Assembly: GCA_040382055.1 (NCBI GenBank)
Contig: JBEIGE010000011.1
Span: forward strand, 1-64,000
Direction: 5' to 3'
DNA length: 64,000 nt
Source of the DNA: JBEIGE01 sp040382055
GTDB lineage: Bacteria; Pseudomonadota; Gammaproteobacteria; Burkholderiales; Burkholderiaceae_C
Shown here: positions 35,719 through 44,506 of the stretch, in pieces
Layout of the letters: every line of letters begins with the position of its first letter
Position numbering within the stretch: position 1 is the stretch's first letter
Made by a program: the position numbers and the translations under genes
The notes under the pieces: model-generated
Told to the model about the DNA's origin: nothing
Database searches by the model: none
The model's input: only the letters and a program-made list of their open reading frames with translations

Positions 35719-36473
35719 GCAGAGACAGGTTTGAATCCTCGAAGCCATTTGAGAGCCGGCAGACCCCACTGAGTCTGAATGAATTCGGCACGTTCGGCCA
35801 GCACTGCATATTTGGGAATATCAGGTGTGCGCCGGGCCAAGACCACGGTGTTGCCCTCACGCGTTGCCTTGAAGGCCCAAATGGCCTCCTGCCCGAAGGC
35901 CTGTGCCATTTTCTCCACGCTGCGGTCAAAGCTCGAGGAGCGACCAAACAGGTTCACGCTCATGATGCCACTGGGTGTCAGCATTCGCCGGCAATCGGTA
36001 TAAAAAGCCACGCTGTCAAGCACCAGTGCAGCCGCTTCATGGTCGTACAAATCCACCTGAAGGGCATCAACCGTACCCCACCATTTCGGATCTTTGATTT
36101 CCTGGGCCGCATCGGCCAGGATGACCTGCAGGCGCGCGTTGTCTGCCGGCAGCTTGAACCAGCCCCGGCATGCCACAAGCACCTGAGGATTGATTTCCAG
36201 GGCCACCGTCTTCATGCGAATCACGTTGGCACAAAATTTGGTCAGCGAGCCAGCCCCCAGACCCAGTTGCATGGCCAGTCGCTGCTTCACGCTGGCCGGA
36301 TCGACAAACATCAGCCACGCCATCATGCGCTCAATGTAGGCATGAACCAGCGCATTGGGTTCATCAAGCTTCATGGAGCCCTGTATCCATATGCTCCCGA
36401 GATGCAGATGCCGCACCGGCCCCTCATCAGAAAAATGGACCTCAGGCAAATCAGGCTTCAGGGATGGTGGCAT
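35715..36473 (-). CDS. Spermidine synthase-like methyltransferase-fold protein
   Basis: The product (252 residues from ATG 36473) shows a SpeE-like Rossmann fold: LGLGAGSLTKFCANV (motif I), VALEINPQVL with the acidic end of strand 2, ILADAAQEI and VDALQVDLYDHEAAA. The catalytic and substrate residues of true spermidine synthases are only partly present, so the reaction is uncertain; relatives in betaproteobacteria are annotated as spermidine synthase-like. The gene overlaps the 3' end of tatD by 23 bp and is coupled to the GspE-like gene by ATGA. Confidence 0.8.
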   Translation of the reverse strand: MPPSLKPDLPEVHFSDEGPVRHLHLGSIWIQGSMKLDEPNALVHAYIERMMAWLMFVDPASVKQRLAMQLGLGAGSLTKFCANVIRMKTVALEINPQVLVACRGWFKLPADNARLQVILADAAQEIKDPKWWGTVDALQVDLYDHEAAALVLDSVAFYTDCRRMLTPSGIMSVNLFGRSSSFDRSVEKMAQAFGQEAIWAFKATREGNTVVLARRTPDIPKYAVLAERAEFIQTQWGLPALKWLRGFKPVSA

Positions 36474-37389
36474 CTCGTGGGTTAGGGGCACTGTGGCTCA
36501 GAGCCCCTTGAAAGGGGTCAGGATGGCGCATTATCTCCAAACGGGGTAATGCCTTGAGGGCGTTTTGGGTCGTTGCACTGGCCAGCGCTTGAACCGAAAT
36601 CCCGCGTAGAGCCGCCAGTTCTGCACCGATGGCGGGCAACTCGCCAGGACTGTTGCGCCCCTGTGGCACGCCCAAGGCACGCTGATCGGCCGTGGTGTAG
36701 AGCCAATGCGGCGGCATGTCAGGCGCGTCCGTCTCCAGCACGATGGCCTCCAAGGGCAGTGTGACGGCCAGACGGCGCAACTGGTTGGCGCGGACATAGG
36801 TCAAGGCACCGCCAAAACCCAGCTTGAACCCCAGATTGATAAATGCCTGCGCCTGCTGGGCGCTGCCATTGAAGGCGTGGGCAATGCCTCGCCAGGCCTG
36901 AGGCGTCTTTGGGTCCACGCCGTCCCTGGCCATCACATCCCGCAAACCCTTGAGCAACTGGTCCGCAGAGCGGCGCACATGCAAAATGACAGGCAAGCCG
37001 AATTGCCGCGCGAGCTTGAGCTGAGCCCTATAAAAAAACAGCTGACGCTCTTTGAGGGGACTTTGCGAGAGCTCGGGCACAAAAAAATCCAGCCCGATTT
37101 CGCCCACCGCCACTAGTCGCGGATCATCCCGGTGTTGATGGAGCGCCTCTTGCAGGCGCTGTAAATCCTCATCGCCAGCATGCTTGACATACAAGGGGTG
37201 AATGCCCAGCGTATAGGCGTCGCCCGTGGCATGAGCCAACTGGCGCACCAGGTCGAAATTAGCCACTTCAACTGCTGGATAAACGCAAAGCGCTACACCT
37301 TTTGTAGCGGCATTGCTTCGGATTTCCTGGGCAGAAGCGCCGAATTCATTGGCATCGAGATGGCAGTGGGTATCAATCCAGACAGTCAT
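36451..37389 (-). CDS. tatD: TatD family metal-dependent hydrolase
   Basis: TatD-type TIM-barrel DNase/hydrolase. The 312-residue product has the metal motifs WIDTHCHLD at residues 4-12, GEIGLDFF near 106, VILHVRRS near 144, HAFNGSAQQA and ETDAPDMPPH near 224. It is somewhat longer than the 260-residue norm because of a proline- and serine-containing tail (after residue 285). It overlaps the spermidine synthase-like gene downstream and a short open frame upstream (37386-37469) by ATGA. Confidence 0.93.
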   Translation of the reverse strand: MTVWIDTHCHLDANEFGASAQEIRSNAATKGVALCVYPAVEVANFDLVRQLAHATGDAYTLGIHPLYVKHAGDEDLQRLQEALHQHRDDPRLVAVGEIGLDFFVPELSQSPLKERQLFFYRAQLKLARQFGLPVILHVRRSADQLLKGLRDVMARDGVDPKTPQAWRGIAHAFNGSAQQAQAFINLGFKLGFGGALTYVRANQLRRLAVTLPLEAIVLETDAPDMPPHWLYTTADQRALGVPQGRNSPGELPAIGAELAALRGISVQALASATTQNALKALPRLEIMRHPDPFQGALSHSAPNPRDATIPEA

Positions 37390-37469
37390 AGAGGCAAAGT
37401 CTTTTGGGCAAGTTGGTCAGCAAGCAGGTCGGCCATCGTGAGCTGCGCGTGCATGACCGTTTGAACCAT
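37386..37469 (-). CDS. Possible 27-residue upstream ORF coupled to tatD
   Basis: An ATG at 37469 opens a frame of 27 residues (MVQTVMHAQLTMADLLADQL and seven more) that ends in TGA overlapping the tatD ATG as ATGA. GAGG lies about 10 bases ahead of its start. It may be a leader peptide, or the overlap may be chance. No family is recognised. Confidence 0.3.
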   Translation of the reverse strand: MVQTVMHAQLTMADLLADQLAQKTLPL

Positions 37470-37530
37470 GCTAACGTAACCTCAGATTTGCAGAAGTTTT
37501 CATTGTCAACTTGACCACTCAGGTGAACGA

Positions 37531-38442
37531 ATGCGACGTCATGTGTTCTACAGCGACTCCCCGTCGGGGGTCAACGAAAAATCTGGAGCAGAACCCGGCC
37601 CAGATGCACCCCCGGTGCCTGTCAGGCCGACATTGAAGGCCCGATTGGGCGCGGTTTCTGCGTCCGATCCTCGTCTGTTGTGGTCGGTCATCGCCCTGCT
37701 GGCCCTGATTCTGGTGGCCGGTATGGGCTATTTGCTAAGCGTACAGCCCAGAGCCCTGGCGCAAAAAGACATCAATGCGGCGGTTCTCAAAACCCTGGAG
37801 ACCACCCTGCTGCCCTCGGCAGCCTCCCGCGCCTACCAGACCATCCTGCCTTCCGTAGTCCGGGTGGTGGGGTTGGTCAAATCCAAAGATGGTAGCGAGG
37901 ATGTTGAATACGGCGTTGGCACCGGCGTTGTCATTGTGGACAAGGGCGTGATTTTGACCAACTTGCACGTGGTCCAGGGCGCGCAGTCCATCCGGGTCAC
38001 GTTTGCTGATGGCCTGGAGTCCACCGCCCACATCACGGGCGTGCAGGAGCACAACGATTTGGCCGTGCTGCAGGCCCACAAGATCCCCGACGACCTGAGC
38101 GCGGCCACCATGCGCTCCACGGCCGATCTGCTGCCCGGTGATGAAGTACTCGCGGTAGGCTTTCCCTTTGGCATCGGCCCTTCTGCCTCTGCAGGGGTGA
38201 TTTCCGGCCTCCAGCGCACCTACCGCACGCAAGAGGGCAGGCAGGGCATTTCCAACCTGATCCAGTTTGACGCAGCCGCCAATCCGGGTAATTCCGGTGG
38301 CCCGCTGGTGACCATGGACGGCGAAGTGGTGGGCATCGTCACCGCCATCCTCAACCCCTCTCAGCAACGCACCTTCATTGGCATCGGCTTTGCCGTGCCG
38401 ATTGAAAATGCCGCCGCCGCAGCGGGCATGCCGCCCTTCTAA
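37531..38442 (+). CDS. Membrane-anchored trypsin-like serine protease (S1C/DegS-like, no PDZ)
   Basis: The 303-residue protein has a proline-rich cytoplasmic N-terminus, one transmembrane helix (about 50-72) and a periplasmic trypsin-like domain with the triad His146 (TNLHVV), Asp176 (HNDLAVL) and Ser255 (GNSGGPL). It ends about 45 residues after the Ser, without the PDZ domain of DegP/DegS. It is 50 bp upstream of the moxR-DUF58-VWA genes on the same strand and may be co-transcribed with them. Confidence 0.9.
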   Translation: MRRHVFYSDSPSGVNEKSGAEPGPDAPPVPVRPTLKARLGAVSASDPRLLWSVIALLALILVAGMGYLLSVQPRALAQKDINAAVLKTLETTLLPSAASRAYQTILPSVVRVVGLVKSKDGSEDVEYGVGTGVVIVDKGVILTNLHVVQGAQSIRVTFADGLESTAHITGVQEHNDLAVLQAHKIPDDLSAATMRSTADLLPGDEVLAVGFPFGIGPSASAGVISGLQRTYRTQEGRQGISNLIQFDAAANPGNSGGPLVTMDGEVVGIVTAILNPSQQRTFIGIGFAVPIENAAAAAGMPPF

Positions 38443-38492
38443 AGCCCACTGCGCTGTTCCCCACTGATTCCACCCCCTTGGAGCCCAAGCCC

Positions 38493-39500
38493 ATGCACAC
38501 CCCTGAGACCCACAACCCGCCCACTGCACAGCTCATGGAGCAAATCCTTTTTGAAGTCAAACGGGTGGTCGTGGGCCAGGACCGGTTTCTCGAGCGGGTC
38601 ATGGTGGCCATGCTGGCTCAGGGCCACTTGCTGGTTGAAGGTGTGCCCGGACTGGCCAAAACCCTGACCATCAAAACCCTGGCCAACGCCGTACATGGCC
38701 AATTCAAGCGCATCCAGTTCACCCCCGATCTGGTACCGGCTGACCTGGTGGGTACCCGCATCTACAACCAGAAAACCGGCGACTTCTCCACCTCGCTCGG
38801 CCCGGTCTTTACCAACCTGCTGCTGGCCGATGAAATCAACCGTGCACCAGCCAAGGTGCAAAGCGCGTTGCTTGAAGTCATGCAGGAGCGACAAGTCACC
38901 ATCGCTGGCGTCAGCCACCGCGTGCCCGAGCCTTTTCTGGTCATGGCCACACAAAACCCGATCGAGACCGAGGGCACTTACCCCTTGCCTGAGGCGCAGG
39001 TGGATCGCTTCATGATGAAGGTGCTGGTTGACTACCCCACCGACGAGGAAGAGTTTGTCATCGTGCAGCGTGTCACCGGCCCTGCCGTTGCGGTCAGTCC
39101 TGTAGCCACCACCGAACAACTGGCTGGCCTGCAGCAGGTTTGCCGCCAGGTGTATGTCGACCCCAGCCTGATCCAATATGCCGTACGGCTGGTCAGTGCA
39201 ACCCGCAAGCCACAAGCCCTGGGTCTGAAAGACATGGCGGCTTACTTGACCTTCGGCGCGAGCCCGCGCGCCACCATCAACCTGGTTGAAGGTGCCCGCG
39301 CACTGGCCTTGCTGCGCGGGCGCAGCTACGCCCTGCCTGAAGACATGAGCGACCTGGTCCCCGATGTGCTGCGCCACCGGCTGGTGCTGTCTTACGAGGC
39401 CTTGTCCAAGGGCCTGGATGCCGACACCCTGATTGCACAGATCATGGCCAAGGTTCCTGCGCCACCCAAGCCCCTTGAACACGAACGTCAGGCCGCCTGA
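38493..39500 (+). CDS. MoxR family AAA ATPase
   Basis: The 335-residue product carries the MoxR form of Walker A (GVPGLAKT near residue 54), Walker B LLADEINRAPAKVQSALLEVM, sensor 1 ATQNPIETEGTYPLPEAQ and the C-terminal lid domain. MoxR ATPases act as chaperones for metal-cofactor or cell-envelope proteins together with VWA-domain partners. GGAG precedes the ATG at 38493. The DUF58 and VWA genes follow within 5 bp and by overlap, so the three form a classic module. Confidence 0.94.
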   Translation: MHTPETHNPPTAQLMEQILFEVKRVVVGQDRFLERVMVAMLAQGHLLVEGVPGLAKTLTIKTLANAVHGQFKRIQFTPDLVPADLVGTRIYNQKTGDFSTSLGPVFTNLLLADEINRAPAKVQSALLEVMQERQVTIAGVSHRVPEPFLVMATQNPIETEGTYPLPEAQVDRFMMKVLVDYPTDEEEFVIVQRVTGPAVAVSPVATTEQLAGLQQVCRQVYVDPSLIQYAVRLVSATRKPQALGLKDMAAYLTFGASPRATINLVEGARALALLRGRSYALPEDMSDLVPDVLRHRLVLSYEALSKGLDADTLIAQIMAKVPAPPKPLEHERQAA

Positions 39501-39505
39501 ACACC

Positions 39506-40468
39506 ATGCTGGGCACCGGGGCAGAACAACTGTTGCAACGCCTTGAGTGGACGGTACTCAAGCGCCTGGACGGTTTGCTCCAGGGCAACTACCGCACCCT
39601 GTTGCGGGGCACCGGCATGGACCTGGCCGACTTGCGCGAATACCAGCTCCATGACGACGTGCGCCACATCGACTGGAACGTCACTGCCCGGCAACACACG
39701 CCCCATGTGCGCGTGTTCACCGAAGACCGGGAAATGGCCGCCTGGTTTGTGCTGGACCTCAGCCCCTCGGTCGATTTTGGTTCGGGTGCCAGGCGCAAAC
39801 GTGACACCTGTGCTGACTTTGTAGCGGTGCTGGCACGGCTGCTCACCCGCCACGGCAACCGGGTAGGCGCGGTGCTTTATGGCAGCGCTGAGAAGCATTC
39901 AAACACCCTGGGGATCAACCGGGTTTTGCCACCTGGGGCCAGCCGGCTGCATGTGCTGCATCTGCTGGGGGCCATTCAGGCCAGGCCGGATTGGCGTGGC
40001 CAGCATCAGGGTGCCAGCACCCGCCTGGACCAGCTGGTTCAAGCCGGTGCCACACTGTTCAAACGCCGCTGTACCGTCTTTGTGGTGTCCGATTTTTTCA
40101 GTGAGCCCGGCTGGGAAAAACCGCTGGGGCAATTGGCCCAGCGCCATGATGTGGTGGCGGTACGGCTGATCGATCCCATGGAACGCCAGTTGCCTGACCT
40201 GGGGCTGCTGCCCATGGTGGATGCCGAATCCGGCGAGCAGATTCTGGTCGACACCTCCAACGCCGCTTTTCGCAAGCGCTTTGCTGCCTTGTCCGAGCAA
40301 CGCGAAGCCGTCTTGCGCCAGTCCCTGATGCGTGCCGGAGTGGACACCTTGGAGCTTTGCACCGATGACGACCTGGCCGACGCGCTGCTGCGCTTTGCCA
40401 CTTTGCGCCAACACCAGAATCGCAGGCGCACACCCCAAGCCACCCACCATTCCAAGGAAATGGCATGA
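39506..40468 (+). CDS. DUF58 domain protein
   Basis: The 320-residue protein has the DUF58 signature LREYQLHDDVRHIDWNVTARQ followed by VFTEDREMAAWFVLDLSPSVDFGSG, which leads into a VWA-like fold. It has no transmembrane helix. It starts 5 bp after moxR and overlaps the VWA gene by 4 bp (ATGA). In this module DUF58 proteins are thought to bridge the ATPase and the membrane VWA protein. Confidence 0.93.
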   Translation: MLGTGAEQLLQRLEWTVLKRLDGLLQGNYRTLLRGTGMDLADLREYQLHDDVRHIDWNVTARQHTPHVRVFTEDREMAAWFVLDLSPSVDFGSGARRKRDTCADFVAVLARLLTRHGNRVGAVLYGSAEKHSNTLGINRVLPPGASRLHVLHLLGAIQARPDWRGQHQGASTRLDQLVQAGATLFKRRCTVFVVSDFFSEPGWEKPLGQLAQRHDVVAVRLIDPMERQLPDLGLLPMVDAESGEQILVDTSNAAFRKRFAALSEQREAVLRQSLMRAGVDTLELCTDDDLADALLRFATLRQHQNRRRTPQATHHSKEMA

Positions 40469-41532
40469 ACAACACCGCCGCATTCCCGCTGGTTTTCATC
40501 TGGCCGCAGCTGCTATGGCTGCTGCTGCTTGTGCCGCTGCTGGTGCTGCTGTACCTGTGGCTGCTCAGACGCAAGAAGAAAATGGTGGTTCGCTACGCCA
40601 GCCTGTCACTCATCAAGGAGGCCATGGGCACAGGCCAAAGCTTGCGTCGCCATATTCCCCCCGTGTTGTTCTTGCTGTCGGTGGCGGTGATGCTGCTGGC
40701 TGCCTCACGGCCCCTGGCGGTCATCTCGCTGCCCATCCTGCAAGAAACCATCATGCTGGCCATGGATGTGTCGGGCAGCATGCGCGCCACCGACGTCAAA
40801 CCCAACCGGCTGGTGGCCGCCCAGGATGCCGCCAAAGCATTTTTGACACAGGTCCCGCGCGATGTCAAAGTGGGCATCGTGGCTTTTGCCGGATCGGCCC
40901 AGCTGGTCCAGGTACCCACCGTCAACCGCGAAGACCTGGTGGCAGCGATTGACCGCTTTCAGATGCAACGCGGCACGGCCATCGGCAACGGGCTGGTGCT
41001 GTCATTGGCCACGATTTTTCCGGATGCCGGCATCGACCTCAACGCCATGATGAACGGACGCGATCGCCAGCGCGGCACCGCCATCGACCAGTCGCCTACC
41101 GCAGCTCCCAAGCAATTTACGCCTGTAGCCCCCGGCTCATATGGCTCAGCAGCTATCATTTTGCTCACAGACGGGCAACGCACCACGGGTGTGGACTCCA
41201 TGGAAGCGGCCAAGCTCGCCGCTGACCGCGGCATCCGTGTCTACACCGTGGGCATAGGCACCGTGGGTGGCGAAACGGTTGGTTTTGACGGCTGGTCCAT
41301 GCATGTGCGTCTGGACGAAGAAACCCTCAAGGCGATTGCCAGCAAAACCCAGGGTGAGTATTTCTATGCCGGAACGGCAGAAAACCTCAAGCACGTCTAC
41401 GAAAAGCTGGGCAGCCGCATCATGGTGGAGAAAAAAGAAACCGAAATCTCAGGCCTGCTGGCGCTGCTGGCCGCTGTTCTGGCCATGACCTCAGCAGGCC
41501 TGTCACTGCTGTGGTTTAACCGGATTCTCTGA
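40465..41532 (+). CDS. VWA-domain membrane protein (BatA-like)
   Basis: The 355-residue protein has two N-terminal transmembrane helices (about 10-34 and 65-82), a VWA domain with MIDAS motif DVSGSM at Asp101-Met106, ILLTDGQ later, and a C-terminal helix (about 330-350), like BatA of the Bat (aerotolerance) group. An insertion around residues 205-232 (TAAPKQFTPVAPGSYGSAA) interrupts the VWA domain before IILLTDG; its DNA (about 41100-41160) carries the GCTATCA motif found elsewhere. BatB/C/D-type TPR partners are absent. The last 30 bp overlap convergently with lolD. Confidence 0.92.
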   Translation: MNNTAAFPLVFIWPQLLWLLLLVPLLVLLYLWLLRRKKKMVVRYASLSLIKEAMGTGQSLRRHIPPVLFLLSVAVMLLAASRPLAVISLPILQETIMLAMDVSGSMRATDVKPNRLVAAQDAAKAFLTQVPRDVKVGIVAFAGSAQLVQVPTVNREDLVAAIDRFQMQRGTAIGNGLVLSLATIFPDAGIDLNAMMNGRDRQRGTAIDQSPTAAPKQFTPVAPGSYGSAAIILLTDGQRTTGVDSMEAAKLAADRGIRVYTVGIGTVGGETVGFDGWSMHVRLDEETLKAIASKTQGEYFYAGTAENLKHVYEKLGSRIMVEKKETEISGLLALLAAVLAMTSAGLSLLWFNRIL

Positions 41533-42249
41533 CAAGCGGCCCTGCACCAACTGCAACTGCCTGTTGCACCTGGCCGCCAGGCTTTGGTCGTGTGTCACAA
41601 CCACAAAGGCGGTGCCGTGCTCGCGCGCGAGTTGCAGCATCAGGTCGAACACGCCATCGGCCGTGCTGCGGTCCAGGTTGCCGGTAGGTTCGTCGGCCAA
41701 CACACACGCCGGTTGGGTGACCAGGGCACGGGCAATGGCCACGCGCTGGCGCTCACCCCCCGAGAGTTCGGCCGGCCGGTGGTGCAAGCGGTCATGCAGC
41801 CCCACGGCGGCCAATAACCTGGCGGCCACACCAGCGGCTTGCGCGCGCGGCATACGCCGTATCCACAAAGGCATGGCCACGTTATCGCGGGCGCTGAACT
41901 CGGGCAACAGGTGGTGAAACTGGTAAACAAAGCCCAGATAGCGGTTGCGCAGTCTGCCTTGCTGCGCGGCCGGCAGGCTTGCAAGGTCCTGGCCATAGAG
42001 CTCGACTGTTCCACCGGTGGGAGCATCGAGCCCGCCCAACAAATGCAGCAGTGTGCTTTTGCCAGAACCCGAAGCCCCCACAATCGCCAGCGTTTCACCC
42101 GCACGCACCTTCAAATCCACACCTTGGAGCACGGTTACATCCAGCCGGCCCTCCGTAAAACGCTTGGTCAGGCCCTGGGCGTTCAACACCATTTCAGACG
42201 GCGTGAGCGGCGCAGCAGGCATATCTGCGCCTGTGGAAACTTTATTCAT
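41503..42249 (-). CDS. lolD: Lipoprotein-releasing ABC transporter ATP-binding protein LolD
   Basis: ATPase of the LolCDE complex that extracts outer-membrane lipoproteins and hands them to LolA. The 248-residue product has Walker A GASGSGKS, Q-loop VYQFHHLLPEFSARDNVAMP, ABC signature LSGGERQRVAIARAL and Walker B VLADEPTGNLD. The ATG at 42249 overlaps the lolC stop by 8 bp; an internal ATG (MVLNAQG) would give the shorter family length. Its 3' end overlaps the convergent VWA gene by 30 bp. Confidence 0.96.
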   Translation of the reverse strand: MNKVSTGADMPAAPLTPSEMVLNAQGLTKRFTEGRLDVTVLQGVDLKVRAGETLAIVGASGSGKSTLLHLLGGLDAPTGGTVELYGQDLASLPAAQQGRLRNRYLGFVYQFHHLLPEFSARDNVAMPLWIRRMPRAQAAGVAARLLAAVGLHDRLHHRPAELSGGERQRVAIARALVTQPACVLADEPTGNLDRSTADGVFDLMLQLAREHGTAFVVVTHDQSLAARCNRQLQLVQGRLSENPVKPQQ

Positions 42250-43504
42250 AACGCAGTGCCTCAGCCGGGTTGACCTGGCTGGCGCGCCAGCTCGGATACA
42301 GGGTAGCCACAAAGGCCAGGCCCAGTGAAATCAGCGCCACCGGCAGGATATCGGCCTGCTGCGGCTCGCTGGGCATTCGGCTGATCAGGTAGATATCACG
42401 CGGCAAAAAGCTGGCGTTCAAAAGTTTCTCCAGAGCCGGCACCAGCACATCAATGTTGAAGGCAACGCCAAGACCCAGCAGCAGCCCGGCCAGGGTACCG
42501 ATCACGCCCACCATGGCCCCCTGCACCACAAAAATGCCCATGATGCTCTTCGGGCTCGCCCCCAAGGTGCGAAGAATGGCAATGTCGGCACGCTTGTCGG
42601 TCACCGTCATTACCAGCGTACTGACCAGATTAAAGGCGGCCACCGCCACGATGAGGGTCAGGATGATGAACATCATGCGTTTTTCCAGTTGTACGGCGGC
42701 AAACCAGGTGCGGTTTTGCCGCGTCCAGTCGCGGATCATCAATTCCCCGCTCAGCGTTACCGCCAGTTGTGCCGCCACTTCGCGCGCCTGATGCAGGTCT
42801 TTGAGCTTGAGGCGGATGCCCGTGGGTCCTTCAAGCCGGAAGATTTTGGCGGCATCATCCAGGTGCATCATCACCAGGCCAGAGTCGTATTCATAGTGGC
42901 CTGAGTCAAAAGTACCCACCAGCGTCATCTGCTTCAAGCGTGGCACTACACCCGCTGGCGTGACCTGGCCACCGGGGGCCACCAGCGTCAGCTTGTCGCC
43001 CTCGCGCACGCCCAGCGCGCGCGCCAGCTCACCGCCCAGAACCACCCCGAACTCACCCGGCACCAGCCGCGCCAAAGCGCCGTTTTTCAGGGTGACGGCC
43101 AGATCGGTCACATCCGCCTCGCGGGTCGGGTCGATGCCCCGGACGATGGCCCCTTTCATGTCCTCACCCCTTGCCAGCAAAGCCTGGGTTGCGATGAAAG
43201 GCGCAGCACCCACAACCTGCGGATTGGCCCGGGCCTGGGCCAGGGTCAGGTTGACATCGGGCAGCGCAGCCCCATTGGGCGCAAAAATTTCGATGTGCGA
43301 CACCACGCCCAGCATGCGGTCGCGCACCTCTTTCTGAAAGCCATTCATCACACTGAGCACAATGATCAGCGCAGCCACACCCAGCGCAATGCCCAGCATG
43401 GACACGCCGGAAATAAAGGAGATGAAACCGTTGCGCCGGGTAGACCTGCCGGCCCGGGTATAGCGCCAGCCCAGCACCAGCTCGTAGGGCAGTTCAGTCA
43501 GCAT
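42242..43504 (-). CDS. lolC: Lipoprotein-releasing ABC transporter permease LolC/E
   Basis: Membrane subunit of the Lol release machine. The 420-residue protein has an N-terminal helix with FISFISGVSMLGIALGVAAL, a large periplasmic domain (about 50-270), and three C-terminal helices (about 275-300, 320-350, 380-400) ending in YPSWRASQVNPAEALRYE, the standard FtsX/MacB/Lol tail. ATG 43504 (MLTELPYELVLGWRYTR) or ATG 43510 can be the start; neither has a clear Shine-Dalgarno. Only one permease gene is present, so the complex may be a LolF-type homodimer. It overlaps lolD. Confidence 0.94.
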   Translation of the reverse strand: MLTELPYELVLGWRYTRAGRSTRRNGFISFISGVSMLGIALGVAALIIVLSVMNGFQKEVRDRMLGVVSHIEIFAPNGAALPDVNLTLAQARANPQVVGAAPFIATQALLARGEDMKGAIVRGIDPTREADVTDLAVTLKNGALARLVPGEFGVVLGGELARALGVREGDKLTLVAPGGQVTPAGVVPRLKQMTLVGTFDSGHYEYDSGLVMMHLDDAAKIFRLEGPTGIRLKLKDLHQAREVAAQLAVTLSGELMIRDWTRQNRTWFAAVQLEKRMMFIILTLIVAVAAFNLVSTLVMTVTDKRADIAILRTLGASPKSIMGIFVVQGAMVGVIGTLAGLLLGLGVAFNIDVLVPALEKLLNASFLPRDIYLISRMPSEPQQADILPVALISLGLAFVATLYPSWRASQVNPAEALRYE

Positions 43505-43624
43505 AGGCATTGGGAGAGGGTGTCCATAAAGCGTGAAGATCAACCGGCCATTATTGGCGATATTTGCCGCCCGGCTTGCCACTGGTCAAAAACCGGACAA
43601 TAGACCAACCTGGATAAACGCAAT

Positions 43625-44506
43625 ATGCACCTTCTGATTCCCTTTGCCAGCCGCAACGAGGCCGCTTTTCTGGCGCTGGCACCCACCCTGAAGCTGCCCA
43701 ACCTGGCCCGATTGCTGCAGCGCCTGAGCCCCGGCCCCCTGGACACGGCAAGCGCCGAATCGTTGCTGATGCCGCATGAGCGCGTGTTGGCCCGTGCCAT
43801 ACCGGCTGACACAGAGACCAGCGCCATCGCCTGCGCACGCATCACGCCCTGCCACTGGCAAGTCGGCCAGGGCCAGGTGATCATGGGCAACCCGGAGGAT
43901 CTGGACCTGAGCGAGGATGAATCCCGCGCCTTGCTCAATGCCATGCAACCCTATTTTCAAGAAGACGGTATTGATCTGAGCCATGAGCGCTCCGGCGTCT
44001 GGCTTGCTCAGGGCGAGCTGTTCCGGGATTTACCACTGGCCTCAACAGACCGGGTTACCGGCCGCAACATCGACGACTGGTTGAACAAAACACCTGCCGC
44101 CGCCAAGCTCAACCGCCTGCAAAACGAAATGCAGATGCTGCTCTACACCCACCCGGTCAATGACCTGCGGGCGCAGCGCGGTGCGGTTGCGGTCAACTCG
44201 TTCTGGGCCAGTTCTCCACCCGTCACGCCCCAAATCCTTCAGGCCAAACAATGGGTTGTCCCGCGCTGCCTGGCCAGCGCTGCCTTGCGCCAGGACGCGA
44301 CCGCCTGGGCTCAAGCCTGGCAAGACATGGACGCCACCGATTGCCGCGCCCTGCTTGATGCACTGGCGCAGGGCGGCGAGCATACGCTGACACTCTGCGG
44401 TGATCAGCATGCCCAAACTTTTACCCTGACACCCCAACGCCTCTGGACGCAAATCATGAACAAAATAGCCCCTAAACCCTTATCCAAACTGTTAAGTACG
44501 CTATGA
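43625..44506 (+). CDS. Conserved hypothetical protein upstream of recJ (phosphoglycerate mutase-like annotation in relatives)
   Basis: A 293-residue soluble protein starting MHLLIPFASRNEAAFLALAP. It has the conserved block MGNPEDLDLSEDESRALLNAMQPYFQEDG (visible as DLDLSEDESRALLNAMQPYF) near residue 100, SGVWLAQG and GRNIDDWLNKTP. Relatives in Burkholderiales occupy the same place before recJ and are sometimes labelled phosphoglycerate mutase, a label the sequence does not justify. It is coupled to recJ by ATGA. No membrane segment or known catalytic motif is seen. Confidence 0.8.
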   Translation: MHLLIPFASRNEAAFLALAPTLKLPNLARLLQRLSPGPLDTASAESLLMPHERVLARAIPADTETSAIACARITPCHWQVGQGQVIMGNPEDLDLSEDESRALLNAMQPYFQEDGIDLSHERSGVWLAQGELFRDLPLASTDRVTGRNIDDWLNKTPAAAKLNRLQNEMQMLLYTHPVNDLRAQRGAVAVNSFWASSPPVTPQILQAKQWVVPRCLASAALRQDATAWAQAWQDMDATDCRALLDALAQGGEHTLTLCGDQHAQTFTLTPQRLWTQIMNKIAPKPLSKLLSTL

